A stretch of 64,000 nucleotides of DNA from Cronobacter universalis NCTC 9529 (GTDB taxonomy: Bacteria > Pseudomonadota > Gammaproteobacteria > Enterobacterales > Enterobacteriaceae). Within the stretch, counting starts at the first letter, position 1. Each line of letters opens with the position of its first letter. The DNA lies in the NCBI RefSeq assembly GCF_001277175.1, contig NZ_CP012257.1, positions 3,534,001 to 3,598,000 on the forward strand, in the 5' to 3' direction. Positions 39,919 through 48,632 of this stretch are shown piece after piece. Below the pieces are notes generated by a model, which worked only from the letters and a program-made list of their open reading frames with translations, ran no database searches and was not told where the DNA came from. The translations under genes were made by a program, and so were the position numbers.

Positions 39919-40155
39919 TTACGCTTGAATTGAGATTTCCGTCCCTTCAGCCGCTTCAGCAGTAAGGGCAAGCATGTTGATTTCAATAAGGCTAGAGACT
40001 CCCGCTTTCTTTCTGATTTTAAGACGATTTTCTCGAATCATTTGGCGGACGTAGCTGGGCTTATAACCAGTCAAACTGCAAAACTTCTCTAGCGTAACAA
40101 AAGGGGCAGCCACTACGAGGTTGATACTTGGGCGCATTGAAACTTGTCGGCTCAT
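39919..40155 (-). CDS. Apl/Cox-like excisionase and repressor
   Basis: A 78-residue DNA-binding protein with a winged-helix or helix-turn-helix core: FVTLEKFCSLTGYKPSYVRQMIRENRL at residues 19-45, in the style of P2 Cox and 186 Apl. Such proteins help integrase excise the prophage and repress the lysogenic promoter. It is divergent from the cI-like gene, with about 100 bp of control DNA between them, and apparently intact. Confidence 0.8.
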   Translation of the reverse strand: MSRQVSMRPSINLVVAAPFVTLEKFCSLTGYKPSYVRQMIRENRLKIRKKAGVSSLIEINMLALTAEAAEGTEISIQA

Positions 40156-40191
40156 GATGCACTATCTCTCGATTTAGGTTCCGTATATTCA

Positions 40192-40212
40192 CTATTTGAC
40201 ACCATCAAATAG
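40192..40212. promoter_or_regulatory. Operator-like dyad between apl and cI
   Basis: CTATTTGA and TCAAATAG form an 8-bp inverted repeat around CACCA in the divergent control region. It is a candidate operator for the CI-like or Apl-like protein. Confidence 0.5.
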
Positions 40213-40257
40213 CATTCAACATCCAACACAACGAGATACTAGGATCACAAAACAAGA

Positions 40258-40881
40258 ATGTCAACGCATAATAACATCTCGAAAACCACTACATCGACGG
40301 CCATTAGAGCTGTAATAGAGCAAAACAAAGGCGGGAAACTCATTATCGATCGGATAATGGAGGCTTACGGCTTCACGACAAAATTAGCACTGTGCAAACA
40401 CTTAGGAGTATCGCAAAGCACCTTAGCTAACAGGTACTTACGAGATACAATCTCATCTGATTGGGTAATAATTTGTCATGTTGAAACGGGCGCAAATTTG
40501 GATTGGTTACTATCTGGCGCAGGGGCACCGTTCAAGCAAAGTACAGAATCAACAGTATCCCAAATGAGATACCACACACTCGAAAATGGGAAACTTATCC
40601 CATTGCAAGATTTTGCTATCAGTAAAAGCTCAATATCAGCAAACCCTGCTTCATGTTTTGCGATTCAGTACGAACAGACCACCTTCATCGTTGATGAATC
40701 TTTCAACGACTTGAACGATGGGTTGTGGGTTATTGAGATTGATGGCTTCGTAAGCCTTCGAGAACTTTCAAGGCTTCCGGGCGGCCGAGTAAGAGTGGAA
40801 AACGGAAAGGCTTCTTTCGAATGCCTGGCGGCAGAAATCAAAACTCTCGGCAGGGTTGTTAGCAAATTAGTAAACCTGTAA
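40258..40881 (+). CDS. 186-type CI lysogeny repressor
   Basis: A 207-residue repressor like 186 CI (192 aa). The N-terminal DNA-binding domain contains DRIMEAYGFTTKLALCKHLG and SQSTLANRYLRDTISSDWV; CHVETGANLDWLLSGAGAPF ends it. The C-terminal multimerisation domain has DGLWVIEIDGFVSLRELSRLPGG split over two strands and IKTLGRVVSK near the end. It faces int and apl as in 186. It is intact, so the block may still confer immunity to related phages. Confidence 0.88.
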   Translation: MSTHNNISKTTTSTAIRAVIEQNKGGKLIIDRIMEAYGFTTKLALCKHLGVSQSTLANRYLRDTISSDWVIICHVETGANLDWLLSGAGAPFKQSTESTVSQMRYHTLENGKLIPLQDFAISKSSISANPASCFAIQYEQTTFIVDESFNDLNDGLWVIEIDGFVSLRELSRLPGGRVRVENGKASFECLAAEIKTLGRVVSKLVNL

Positions 40882-40890
40882 GGGCTTTCG

Positions 40891-41359
40891 ATGGCAGTAA
40901 GCAAACTTTCTAATGGCAAATGGCAAGCACAGCTTTTTCCTAACGGTCGAGACGGCAAACGGATTCGCCGGCAATTCGCTACTAAAGGTGAGGCTCTAGC
41001 ATTTGAACGGCACATCCAGGAGCAAGCTCAAGATAAACCATGGCTGGGCGAAAAGACGGATAAGCGTCTACTAAAGGATCTGGTTGAGTCTTGGTATAAC
41101 GTCCACGGTGTCACTTTAGCTGATGGTTTAAAACGCAAAGGGGCTATGGAGTTTGCTTGCGAAGCAATGGGTAATCCATACGCTTCGGAATTTACCGCTA
41201 AGTTATTTGCTGCATATCGTCAACAGCGTCTTAGTGGGAAAATTTTGCGTACAGGCCGCGTTAAGGCCGTTAAACCTCGCACCATGAATTTAGAGCTGGC
41301 GTATTTCCGAGCGCTGTTTAATGAGCTAAAACGCCTCGGCGAATGGGTTGCGCCACATC
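40891..41359 (+). pseudogene. P2-type tyrosine integrase, truncated by an IS element
   Basis: The first 156 codons (MAVSKLSNGKWQAQLFPNGR..., arm-binding domain and the start of the core-binding domain, up to FRALFNELKRLGEW) match P2-family integrases of about 335 residues. The IS begins at 41360; the frame runs 20 more bases into it. The catalytic domain with the Arg-His-Arg-Tyr residues is missing and is not found beyond the IS. Excision by this enzyme is therefore impossible. Confidence 0.9.
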
Positions 41360-41388
41360 TGACCTGCCCCCAGGATTAGATACAACCT

Positions 41389-42222
41389 TCAGTTAGTAAT
41401 GTCAGTTGGTTTTTCTTCAAATTTCCCGTTTCGCCAGCCCGCTGCAAATTCAGCCGGCGTGAGGTAATTCAGCGATGAATGTGGTCGACACTCGTTATAA
41501 TCCTGCCGCCAGTCATTAATTATTTCCCGGGCATGTAGAATATCGCTGAACCAGTGCTCATTCAGGCATTCATCCCGAAAGCGGCCATTGAAACTCTCAA
41601 TAAATCCGTTTTGCGTTGGCTTGCCCGGCTGGATTAAGCGCAACTCAACACCATGTTCAAAGGCCCATTGATCGAGCGCGCGGCAGGTGAACTCCGGGCC
41701 CTGATCGGTTCTTATCGTTGCAGGATAGCCACGAAACAGCGCAATGCTGTCCAGAATACGTGTCACCTGAACGCCTGTAATCCCGAATGCCGTGGTGATC
41801 GTCAGACACTCCTTCGTGAAATCATCCACGCAGGTCAGGCACTTCATCCTGCGGCCGCTGGCAAGTGCATCCATGACAAAATCCATCGACCATGTCAGGT
41901 TCGGCGCATCCGGGCGAAGAAGCGGAAGCCGCTCAGTCGCCAGTCCCTTGCGGCGTCGCCTGCGTTTTACACTCAGGCCGTTGAGATGATAGATGCGGTA
42001 TACCCGCTTGTGGTTGACGTGAAGGCCCTCCCGACGCAGTAGCTGCCAGATGCGCCGGTAACCAAAGCGGCGGCGCTCAAGTGCCAGCTCTGTGATGCGT
42101 AGAGACAGCTGCGCGTCAGCAGCCGGACGCTGAGCCGGGTAACGGCAGGTCGACAGGGACAAACCTGCCAGCCTGCAGGCACGACGTTGCGACAGACTTG
42201 CGGCCTCACACATGACTTCCAC
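41389..42222 (-). CDS. IS3-family transposase OrfB
   Basis: The DDE catalytic half of the transposase, 277 residues from a GTG. Catalytic residues appear in [18 protein letters not shown] and [15 protein letters not shown], the last being the D(35)E Glu. A helical HTH_21-type segment, [20 protein letters not shown], precedes them. The frame stays open upstream ([14 protein letters not shown]) into the end of orfA, so the active form is probably an OrfAB fusion made by minus-one frameshifting near CGAAAG. Confidence 0.93.
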   Translation of the reverse strand: MEVMCEAASLSQRRACRLAGLSLSTCRYPAQRPAADAQLSLRITELALERRRFGYRRIWQLLRREGLHVNHKRVYRIYHLNGLSVKRRRRRKGLATERLPLLRPDAPNLTWSMDFVMDALASGRRMKCLTCVDDFTKECLTITTAFGITGVQVTRILDSIALFRGYPATIRTDQGPEFTCRALDQWAFEHGVELRLIQPGKPTQNGFIESFNGRFRDECLNEHWFSDILHAREIINDWRQDYNECRPHSSLNYLTPAEFAAGWRNGKFEEKPTDITN

Positions 42223-42245
42223 GGCTTCCCGCTTCTGGTCTGTCG

Positions 42246-42509
42246 TCAGAACTTTCGGCCAAGAGCTACCTGAAGCGCCTCCTTATCCAGCATGGCTTCA
42301 GCGAGCAGCTTCTTGAGGCGGGCGTTCTCCTCTTCAAGCGACTTGAGCCGCTTCACTTCGGGAACTTCCATGCCACCAAACTTCTTGCGCCAGGTGTAAA
42401 AGGTAGCGTCTGAAATAGCATGCTTACGGCAGAGTTCCCGGGCTGAAACCCCGGCTTCGGCCTCGCGGAGAATACTGATGATCTGTTCGTCGGAAAAACG
42501 CTTCTTCAT
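42246..42509 (-). CDS. IS3-family OrfA
   Basis: An 87-residue DNA-binding protein: [20 protein letters not shown], then [20 protein letters not shown] (helix-turn-helix), then a leucine-zipper-like coiled coil [20 protein letters not shown]. It binds the IS ends and is the first half of the OrfAB transposase. Confidence 0.93.
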   Translation of the reverse strand: MKKRFSDEQIISILREAEAGVSARELCRKHAISDATFYTWRKKFGGMEVPEVKRLKSLEEENARLKKLLAEAMLDKEALQVALGRKF

Positions 42510-42580
42510 GGGGATGTCCTCATGTGGCTTATGAAGACATTACTAACATCGCGGTGTGTTAATCAACGGGGAGCAGGTCA

Positions 42581-42598
42581 GGGCCACCAAATTTTAGC
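42581..42598. repeat. attR core of the prophage block
   Basis: The 18 bases are identical to attL. The IS right end touches the first base. A copy of the original ileX downstream sequence follows. Confidence 0.9.
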
Positions 42599-42615
42599 AG
42601 TAAAATCATAAAATT

Positions 42616-42642
42616 AAGCCACCTCGCAAGGGTGGCTTTTTC
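42616..42642 (+). terminator. Original ileX terminator, now beyond attR
   Basis: AAGCCACC / GGTGGCTT with a T-rich tail (TTTTTCTTTT). It is a diverged copy of the hairpin at 20374. Confidence 0.75.
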
Positions 42643-42890
42643 TTTTACAACGCAGTATGTCTCTTTGCGGCCCCTCAGTTCAGACAGGAAAGGTTGTATG
42701 GCCTGTCGATGCACATGAAACAATATACCAGAAAGGGTCTGCTATTCTTTTCTCCGGGCGCTACCGTGTCTTGTCAGAAAAGTACATACTGCTTTGCCTT
42801 CAAGTGTAATCTCTCTCTGCCAGGTGCTACAATCTTTCTCATAATCTGAGTTTTTTCTTATAAAAATAAAATACCGATACTGGGAAAGTA

Positions 42891-43454
42891 ATGAGCAATT
42901 TAAAAAATAGAAACTTAACCTTATTAAAAGATGCTTTAAAAAAAGAAGTCATGATGAGTGACAAAGCCTTTACGTGGACTCGTGTTATACATAAAGCCAT
43001 CAAATGCCCAAAGCGACGCTACTATTTCTGGTGGCGCCTGGCATCTTACTGGCATCAAAACAATACGTATGGCATGAAGAAAATGGCATCGCGTATAAAC
43101 AGAAAATTAATCTCCAGATACGGTACTGAAATCGATCTGGACGCTAAAATAGGGCCGGGCCTCGTTATCACTCATCATCACGGAATAGTTATCAATGGGG
43201 CTGCCATTATTGGAAAGGCTTTTCGGATCAGACAAAATACAACGATTGGGATAACTGGCAGCAATACCAGTAATACGCCGGTCTCTATTGTGATTGGCGA
43301 TAACGTCAGCATTGGCGCCAGTTCATGCATTATTGCCGATCAAATAAGCATCGGGAACAATGTTGTTATCGGAGCTATGTCTTTTATCAATAAAGACATC
43401 CCTGATAACTGTACGGTCGTCACCGAAAAGACAACTATAATCAAACAGTGGTGA
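42891..43454 (+). CDS. Hexapeptide-repeat acyltransferase, serine acetyltransferase-like
   Basis: A 187-residue left-handed beta-helix acyltransferase. After a helical N-terminus with YYFWWRLASYWHQNN, hexapeptide repeats run from about residue 85: IGPGLVITHHHGIVINGAAI (catalytic His pair), VIGDNVSIGASSCI, ISIGNNVVIGAMSFINKDIP. The fold is that of CysE-like and polysaccharide O-acetyltransferases. With no cysteine genes nearby, acetylation of an exopolysaccharide is more likely than serine. It is related to the convergent gene at 43663. Confidence 0.78.
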   Translation: MSNLKNRNLTLLKDALKKEVMMSDKAFTWTRVIHKAIKCPKRRYYFWWRLASYWHQNNTYGMKKMASRINRKLISRYGTEIDLDAKIGPGLVITHHHGIVINGAAIIGKAFRIRQNTTIGITGSNTSNTPVSIVIGDNVSIGASSCIIADQISIGNNVVIGAMSFINKDIPDNCTVVTEKTTIIKQW

Positions 43455-43662
43455 ACCTGGTTCAGCCAGCGGATGCTTTACGCGCTGGCTTCTATTAAAA
43501 TGAGTCATTAAGAGCATTTACTGTAAATCCGCGGAGGCAATCGTATTGATAAAATAAGCCATCCGCGCCTCGTCAACTAACCTCTACAGAGCGCTTTTAC
43601 ATCAGCCAGGCACGGACGCAGAAAAAACCATAACAATCAGCGCCTGCTATTTCTTGCTCAGT

Positions 43663-44190
43663 TTAGCGCTGAACAATCTCATTAGATTTTCGGGTATAAA
43701 CCTGGCAATTATCAGGGATATCTTTATTAATAAAGCTCATCGCGCCGACCGTCACATTATCGCCAATCGTTAGCGCGTCACCGATGACACAGCTGTTCGA
43801 TCCCAGATAAAAATTATCTCCTATGATAATTTTCCCTGCCCCCCCTTTACCACTATTACCGATAACGCAGTTCTGGGTCAGTTTCATATTTTTTCCGGCC
43901 ACAACCCGTTTGGAGACAACAACCCCAACATGGTGAGCGATAGTCAACCCTTCTCCGATAGTGGCGCCCAGCATAATATCGCAGGCAAACCTACCCTTTA
44001 TCCGGGAATGAATACGGTACGCCAGACGTCGGCTGCCGTTCTCGTACAGATAACTCGCCAGTCGCCACCAGAAAACATACTTAAGGCCCGGTTTATTACG
44101 TAACCGCGACATAAGCCGCAGATATGAAAACTTTTTGTTGAGGCCAATAATCTCGACATGCCAGAAACGCTTTAATTGTGAAAATTTCAT
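43663..44190 (-). CDS. Hexapeptide-repeat acyltransferase, paralogue of the neighbour
   Basis: A 175-residue protein with the same plan: YVFWWRLASYLYENGSRRLA, GATIGEGLTIAHHVGVVVSK, IIIGDNFYLGSNSCVIGDAL and VTVGAMSFINKDIPDNCQVY. The last block is shared almost word for word with 42891-43454, so the two are paralogues in convergent array. A surface-polysaccharide acetyltransferase is the likely role; the acceptor is unknown. Confidence 0.78.
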   Translation of the reverse strand: MKFSQLKRFWHVEIIGLNKKFSYLRLMSRLRNKPGLKYVFWWRLASYLYENGSRRLAYRIHSRIKGRFACDIMLGATIGEGLTIAHHVGVVVSKRVVAGKNMKLTQNCVIGNSGKGGAGKIIIGDNFYLGSNSCVIGDALTIGDNVTVGAMSFINKDIPDNCQVYTRKSNEIVQR

Positions 44191-44559
44191 TTAGTTTTAA
44201 TACGCAAACAGAAGAAGCAGAGCACGTCTGGCAATTGTACACGGCTATTGGCAACGGGTCTGCACAACCTTGCATATCTCCTGGCGAAGGGCGTGGTATA
44301 ACGAGTTTCTGACAGGCATGGCTTCAACGCTTCATCCGCCAGGCTGCAAAAAATAATATATGTTGTGATGAGTTAAATCTCAAACCCCTGGCGCGATTAA
44401 GGCGCGTTGATCCTGTTAACGCTGTCACTCTCGTTCCGCCTTTATTATTCATTGCCACGCATGTTCCATCAGAACCCTGTGAGCCACTCCTCCCCTTTCC
44501 AACCCAACCGGCCAATCTCCACTACACTTTTCCCAACTCCCCCATGCCGAGGATTTCCC
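44191..44559. other. Gene-free spacer before ytfJ
   Basis: No gene, RNA or repeat is supported here. An in-frame extension of the ytfJ frame covers part of it but lacks family similarity. Confidence 0.5.
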
Positions 44560-45108
44560 ATGCTGCGTTCGTTACTGCTCATCTGCACTCTGCTGCCTTT
44601 TTTCGCCTGCGCGCATAACCTGGCGCAAGGAGAACGGGTGGCGCCGGTCGGCGTGAATGAGCGCGGCGAACTGACGCTTAGTCAGGGCGAGATCGATTAT
44701 CGCGACTGGAACAGCGCGCGGCTCAGCGGCAAAGTGGGCCTGGTGCTGCATGTGGCAGGCAGACTCTCGGCGAAGGATCTGAATAAAGGCATCAGCGACG
44801 CCATCGCGGCGGCCCGTCTGCCGGCGGAAAAATTTCAGGCCACCACGATAATCAACACTGACGACGCCATTCCGGGTAGCGCCATCTTTGTGCGCCGCAG
44901 TCTGGAAAGCACCAAAAAAGAGTATCCCTCATCGGTATTCGTGCTCGACGGCACAGGCGCGGTGCAGCGCGCCTGGCGGCTTCAGCCGGGCGGTTCCGCC
45001 GTGGTGGTTCTGGATAAAGACGGTCGCGTCCGCTTCGCCAAAGATGGCGCGCTTACGGCGGATGAGGTGAGTCAGGTCATGATGCTGCTACGCTCGCTGC
45101 TCACATAA
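44560..45108 (+). CDS. ytfJ: YtfJ-family periplasmic protein
   Basis: A 182-residue protein with a signal peptide (MLRSLLLICTLLPFFACAHN, cleaved after the Ala or His region) and a thioredoxin-fold YtfJ domain. TTTIINTDDAIPGSAIFVRR-type sequence (here ATTIINTDDAIPGSAIFV) and VVVLDKDGRVRFAKDGALT match E. coli YtfJ (184 aa). It lacks a CxxC pair. GAGG precedes the ATG at 44560. In E. coli ytfJ lies elsewhere, so this may be a relocated gene or a second copy. Confidence 0.85.
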   Translation: MLRSLLLICTLLPFFACAHNLAQGERVAPVGVNERGELTLSQGEIDYRDWNSARLSGKVGLVLHVAGRLSAKDLNKGISDAIAAARLPAEKFQATTIINTDDAIPGSAIFVRRSLESTKKEYPSSVFVLDGTGAVQRAWRLQPGGSAVVVLDKDGRVRFAKDGALTADEVSQVMMLLRSLLT

Positions 45109-45369
45109 ACCTGTACAACGCGCCACAGAAATGTAAAGTTTTGTGCCACGTTGAGGTTAGCCGAAGAAATTTTTCGGGATTACGCTACGCTTTTTAAGAA
45201 CGTATCCGGAAAGATGACCGTGAAGATAATCAGTTGTTCAGACACCAAAAATCCCACATTTCGCCTGATGCGACGAATGTTGCGCGCCTGATAGCGGCAC
45301 GCGACGCGCAGTTGCGCTTTCATTTTCTCCCATTCCACAGCGATAACGGACACCATCAGAGGCCTTAAC

Positions 45370-46275
45370 ATGAACGCTAACGCCGTGAAATCTTCAGGGC
45401 AGGAAATCGAATTGCAGGCGCTGCGCGACGCGCTGCAAACCCGCCTTGATGAGCTTCTGCCGCCGGGCCAGGAGCGCGATCTGGTCTGCGCCGCGATGCG
45501 CGAAGGCGCGCTGACGCCCGGTAAGCGGGTGCGCCCGCTGCTGCTGATCCTCGCCGCACGCGATCTCGGCTGCGACGCCAGCCAGCCTGCGCTGATGGAT
45601 CTCGCCTGCGCCGTGGAGATGGTGCACGCCGCCTCGCTGATGCTCGACGATATTCCGTGCATGGATAACGCCCTGCTGCGCCGCGGTAAACCCACCATCC
45701 ACCGCCAGTATGGCGAAAGCGTGGCGATCCTCGCGGCGGTCGCGTTACTCAGCCGGGCATTCGGCGTAGTGGCCCAGGCCAGTCCGTTATCCGACAGCTG
45801 CAAAACCCAGGCGGTCAGCGAGCTTTCCAGCGCCGTCGGGTTGCAGGGGCTGGTGCAGGGGCAGTTTCGCGATCTCAGCGAAGGCAACCAGGCCCGTAGC
45901 GCCGAGGCGATACTCGCCACCAACGATCTCAAAACCAGCGTGCTGTTCGACGCCACGCTGCAAATCGCCGCTATCGCCGCAGGCGCTTCCGCGTCGGTGC
46001 GCCACAAGCTGCGCGAGTTTTCACGCCATCTCGGTCAGGCGTTCCAGCTGCTTGACGATCTGGCGGACGGTCTGAGCAATACCGGTAAAGACATCAATAA
46101 AGACGCCGGGAAATCGACCCTGGTGGCGATGCTTGGCCCGGAGGCGGTACATCAGCGCCTGCGCGATCACCTGCTGCGCGCCGATGAGCATCTCGCGGGC
46201 GCCTGCTCGCGCGGCGCGTCCACCCGCCGTTTTATGTACGCCTGGTTTGATAAACAGCTGGCTATGTTTGGCTGA
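45370..46275 (+). CDS. crtE: Geranylgeranyl diphosphate synthase
   Basis: A 301-residue trans-prenyltransferase that condenses IPP units onto allylic diphosphates to make C20 GGPP, the carotenoid precursor. The first Asp-rich motif is MLDDIPCMDN (residues 92-101) and the second is FQLLDDLADGLSN; KPTIHRQYGES follows the first, as in Pantoea CrtE. The gene starts the carotenoid operon after a 261-bp upstream region without other genes. Spacing to idi is 42 bp. Confidence 0.95.
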   Translation: MNANAVKSSGQEIELQALRDALQTRLDELLPPGQERDLVCAAMREGALTPGKRVRPLLLILAARDLGCDASQPALMDLACAVEMVHAASLMLDDIPCMDNALLRRGKPTIHRQYGESVAILAAVALLSRAFGVVAQASPLSDSCKTQAVSELSSAVGLQGLVQGQFRDLSEGNQARSAEAILATNDLKTSVLFDATLQIAAIAAGASASVRHKLREFSRHLGQAFQLLDDLADGLSNTGKDINKDAGKSTLVAMLGPEAVHQRLRDHLLRADEHLAGACSRGASTRRFMYAWFDKQLAMFG

Positions 46276-46317
46276 ACGCGCGCCGTGCCGCCGACAGTGA
46301 CTGTTACTGGAGTATGA

Positions 46318-47361
46318 ATGAAGGACAAGGAACTGAGCCAACGCAAGAACGATCATCTGGATATCGTGCTGCACCCGGAGCGGGCGAAACAGACCATTCG
46401 CACCGGCTTTGAACAGTGGCGCTTCGGGCACTGCGCCCTGCCTGAGCTCTCGCTCGACGACATCGATCTCAGCACCCGCCTGTTTGGCCGCGCGATGAAA
46501 GCGCCGCTCCTGATAAGCTCCATGACCGGCGGCGCGCGGCGCGCGAGCGATATTAACCGTCACCTCGCCGAAGCCGCGCAGACGCTGGGGCTGGCGATGG
46601 GCGTCGGCTCGCAGCGCGTGGCGCTGGAGAGCGAAGACAACTGGGGGCTGACGGGAGAGCTGCGCCAGTATGCGCCGGATATCCCGCTGCTGGCGAATCT
46701 CGGGGCCGCGCAGATAGGCAGCCTCCAGGGGCTCGATTACGCCCGGCGCGCCGTCAATATGGTGGAGGCGGACGCGCTCATTATTCATCTCAATCCGTTG
46801 CAGGAAGCGCTCCAGACCGGCGGCGATCGCGACTGGCGCGGCGTGCTGGCGGCGATTGAACGCGTCGTGAACGCCCTGCCCGTGCCGGTCTTGGTGAAGG
46901 AAGTCGGCGCCGGGATCTCGGTGCCGGTGGCGCGCCAGCTTAAAGAGGCAGGCGTCGCGATGCTGGATGTCGCAGGCGCGGGCGGCACCAGCTGGGCCGC
47001 CGTGGAAGGCGAACGCGCCGCCAGCGCGCATGCGCGTAACGTGGCGATGGCCTTCGCCGACTGGGGCATTCCCACCGCCCAGGCGCTGCGCCAGATACAT
47101 CAGGCGTTTCCGTCAATGCCGCTTATCGCCTCTGGCGGCATTCGCGACGGCATCGACGTCGCCAAAGCCCTGGCGATGGGCGCAACTCTCGTCGGCCAGG
47201 CCGCGGCGGTGCTCGGCAGCGCCACCACCTCCACCAGCGCCGTACTGGATCATTTTGCGGTGGTGATTGAGCAGTTGCGGGTCTCCTGTTTCTGTACCGG
47301 CAGCGCCAGCCTCAGCGCGCTGCGGGAAGCGCCGCTGGTGCGCGTCGGGGATGAGGAATGA
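46318..47361 (+). CDS. idi: Isopentenyl-diphosphate delta-isomerase, type 2
   Basis: A 347-residue FMN- and NADPH-dependent isomerase that interconverts IPP and DMAPP and so feeds CrtE. Visible signatures are [10 protein letters not shown] at the N-terminus, [12 protein letters not shown], the catalytic Gln region [18 protein letters not shown], and [11 protein letters not shown] with IASGGIRDG for FMN phosphate binding. It is unrelated to the type 1 Idi of E. coli. Its stop overlaps the crtX ATG (ATGA). Confidence 0.95.
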   Translation: MKDKELSQRKNDHLDIVLHPERAKQTIRTGFEQWRFGHCALPELSLDDIDLSTRLFGRAMKAPLLISSMTGGARRASDINRHLAEAAQTLGLAMGVGSQRVALESEDNWGLTGELRQYAPDIPLLANLGAAQIGSLQGLDYARRAVNMVEADALIIHLNPLQEALQTGGDRDWRGVLAAIERVVNALPVPVLVKEVGAGISVPVARQLKEAGVAMLDVAGAGGTSWAAVEGERAASAHARNVAMAFADWGIPTAQALRQIHQAFPSMPLIASGGIRDGIDVAKALAMGATLVGQAAAVLGSATTSTSAVLDHFAVVIEQLRVSCFCTGSASLSALREAPLVRVGDEE

Positions 47362-48632
47362 GCCACTACGCCGTCATCACGCCGCCGCTTTACAGTCACG
47401 TTCATGCCATGCAGTCGCTCGCGCAGGCGCTTATCGCGCGCGGGCACCGCATCACCTTTATCCAGCAGGCCGAGGCCCGCACGTTGCTTGACGATCCGCG
47501 CATCGGCTTTTACCCGGTGGGCGAAGCGAGCCATCCCCCCGGCAGCCTCGCCCGCACCTTACGCCTGACCGCCCATCCCGGCGGCCCGGCCATCTTAAGC
47601 CTGATTAACGATCTGGCGCGCACCACCGACATGCTGTGCCGGGAACTCCCCGACGCGCTGACGCGTCTTGGCGTGGACGGCCTGATTGTCGATCAGATGG
47701 AAGCGGCGGGCGGGATCGTCGCCGACGCGCTGGGGCTGCCGTTTGTCTCGGTCGCCTGCGCCCTGCCGGTCAATCGCGAGGCAGGGCTTCCGCTGCCGGT
47801 CATGCCGTTTCGTTATGCGCAAACGCCGCGCGCCCGCAAAATTTACCAGACCAGCCAGCAGGTGCACGACTGGCTGATGGGGCGCCAGGGTAAGGTGATA
47901 GCCCATCACGCGCAGCGATTCGGGCTGTCGCCCCGCCGCGGCCTGCATGATTGTCTCTCGCCGCTGGCGCAAATCAGCCAGACGCTCAGCGCGCTCGATT
48001 TTCCGCGCCACGCGCCGCCGGCCTGTTTTCATGCGGTCGGCCCGCTGCGTCCGCCGCAGCCGCCGGTGGCGGAACCGGCGCAGGACGCGTCGCGCCCGCG
48101 CGTGTTCGCCTCGCTCGGTACGTTACAGGGGCATCGCTACGGGCTGTTTCGCACCATCGCCCGCGCCTGTCGCGACGCCGATGTCGAGCTGCTGGTGGCG
48201 CACTGCGGCGGTCTGAATGACGCGCAGGAGAAAGCGCTGAAGGCCAGCGGCGCCGCACAGGTGACCGGGTTTACCGACCAGCCGCTGGCGCTCAGCCAGT
48301 CGCAGGCGGTGATCACCCACGGCGGGCTTAACACGGTGATGGACGCCATCGCCAGCGCCACGCCGCTGTTAGTGGTGCCGCTGGCGTTCGATCAGCCCGG
48401 CGTGGCGGCGCGGGTAGAGCACTGCGGCATCGGACAGCGCGTCTCGCGCTTCGCCGGACGTCACACCTTTGCCCGCAAGCTTAAAACGCTGCTTAGCGAT
48501 ACCGAGGCACGCACGCGTCTTGCCGCGATGCAGCGCGCGCTGGCGCAGGCGGGCGGCGCCGCGCGCGCGGCGCAGATCGCTGAACAGGCGCTGGACGAGC
48601 GCCGTCCTGTTTTCGCGCAGGCGCCCTTATGA
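47358..48632 (+). CDS. crtX: Zeaxanthin glucosyltransferase
   Basis: A 424-residue GT1-family enzyme that transfers glucose from UDP-glucose to the hydroxyls of zeaxanthin. The N-terminal half reads [20 protein letters not shown], and the C-terminal nucleotide-sugar motif is [20 protein letters not shown] followed by [10 protein letters not shown]. It overlaps idi by 4 bp and crtY by 4 bp. Confidence 0.95.
   Translation: MSHYAVITPPLYSHVHAMQSLAQALIARGHRITFIQQAEARTLLDDPRIGFYPVGEASHPPGSLARTLRLTAHPGGPAILSLINDLARTTDMLCRELPDALTRLGVDGLIVDQMEAAGGIVADALGLPFVSVACALPVNREAGLPLPVMPFRYAQTPRARKIYQTSQQVHDWLMGRQGKVIAHHAQRFGLSPRRGLHDCLSPLAQISQTLSALDFPRHAPPACFHAVGPLRPPQPPVAEPAQDASRPRVFASLGTLQGHRYGLFRTIARACRDADVELLVAHCGGLNDAQEKALKASGAAQVTGFTDQPLALSQSQAVITHGGLNTVMDAIASATPLLVVPLAFDQPGVAARVEHCGIGQRVSRFAGRHTFARKLKTLLSDTEARTRLAAMQRALAQAGGAARAAQIAEQALDERRPVFAQAPL

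Larger units (their letters stand above)
41360..42580 (-). mobile_element. IS3-family insertion sequence
   Basis: A 1221-bp element with related ends: TGACCTGCCCCC at the left and the reverse complement of TGACCTGCTCCCC at the right, with a second shared block GTTAGTAATGTC inside each end. It encodes OrfA and OrfB in a minus-one frameshift arrangement. There is no target duplication: the left flank ends CATC and the right flank starts GGGC, which is the first base of attR. This indicates that a deletion followed insertion. Subgroup not decided; IS407 or IS3 is likely. Confidence 0.93.
20339..42598. mobile_element. Collapsed tandem of two P2/186-family prophages at ileX
   Basis: The block is bounded by attL and attR. 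It carries two scaffold-terminase-portal sets in the same orientation (25514-28022 and about 30483-33990), which a single P2-like phage does not have. Read from attR, the order int, cI, apl, cII, A, cargo, cos, Q, P, O matches the 186/P2 plan. It then repeats from part of A through a LexA-boxed gene, cargo, ogr-like, Q, P, O and N to late genes and attL. An in-frame O-A chimera marks the join. Capsid, terminase 1, A, cII and int are all truncated, so the element should be defective. Several AT-rich cargo genes remain intact. Confidence 0.85.

Noticed and set aside
41360..42580. Target-site duplication of the IS element
   Set aside because: The flanking bases (CATC and GGGC) do not match in length or sequence.
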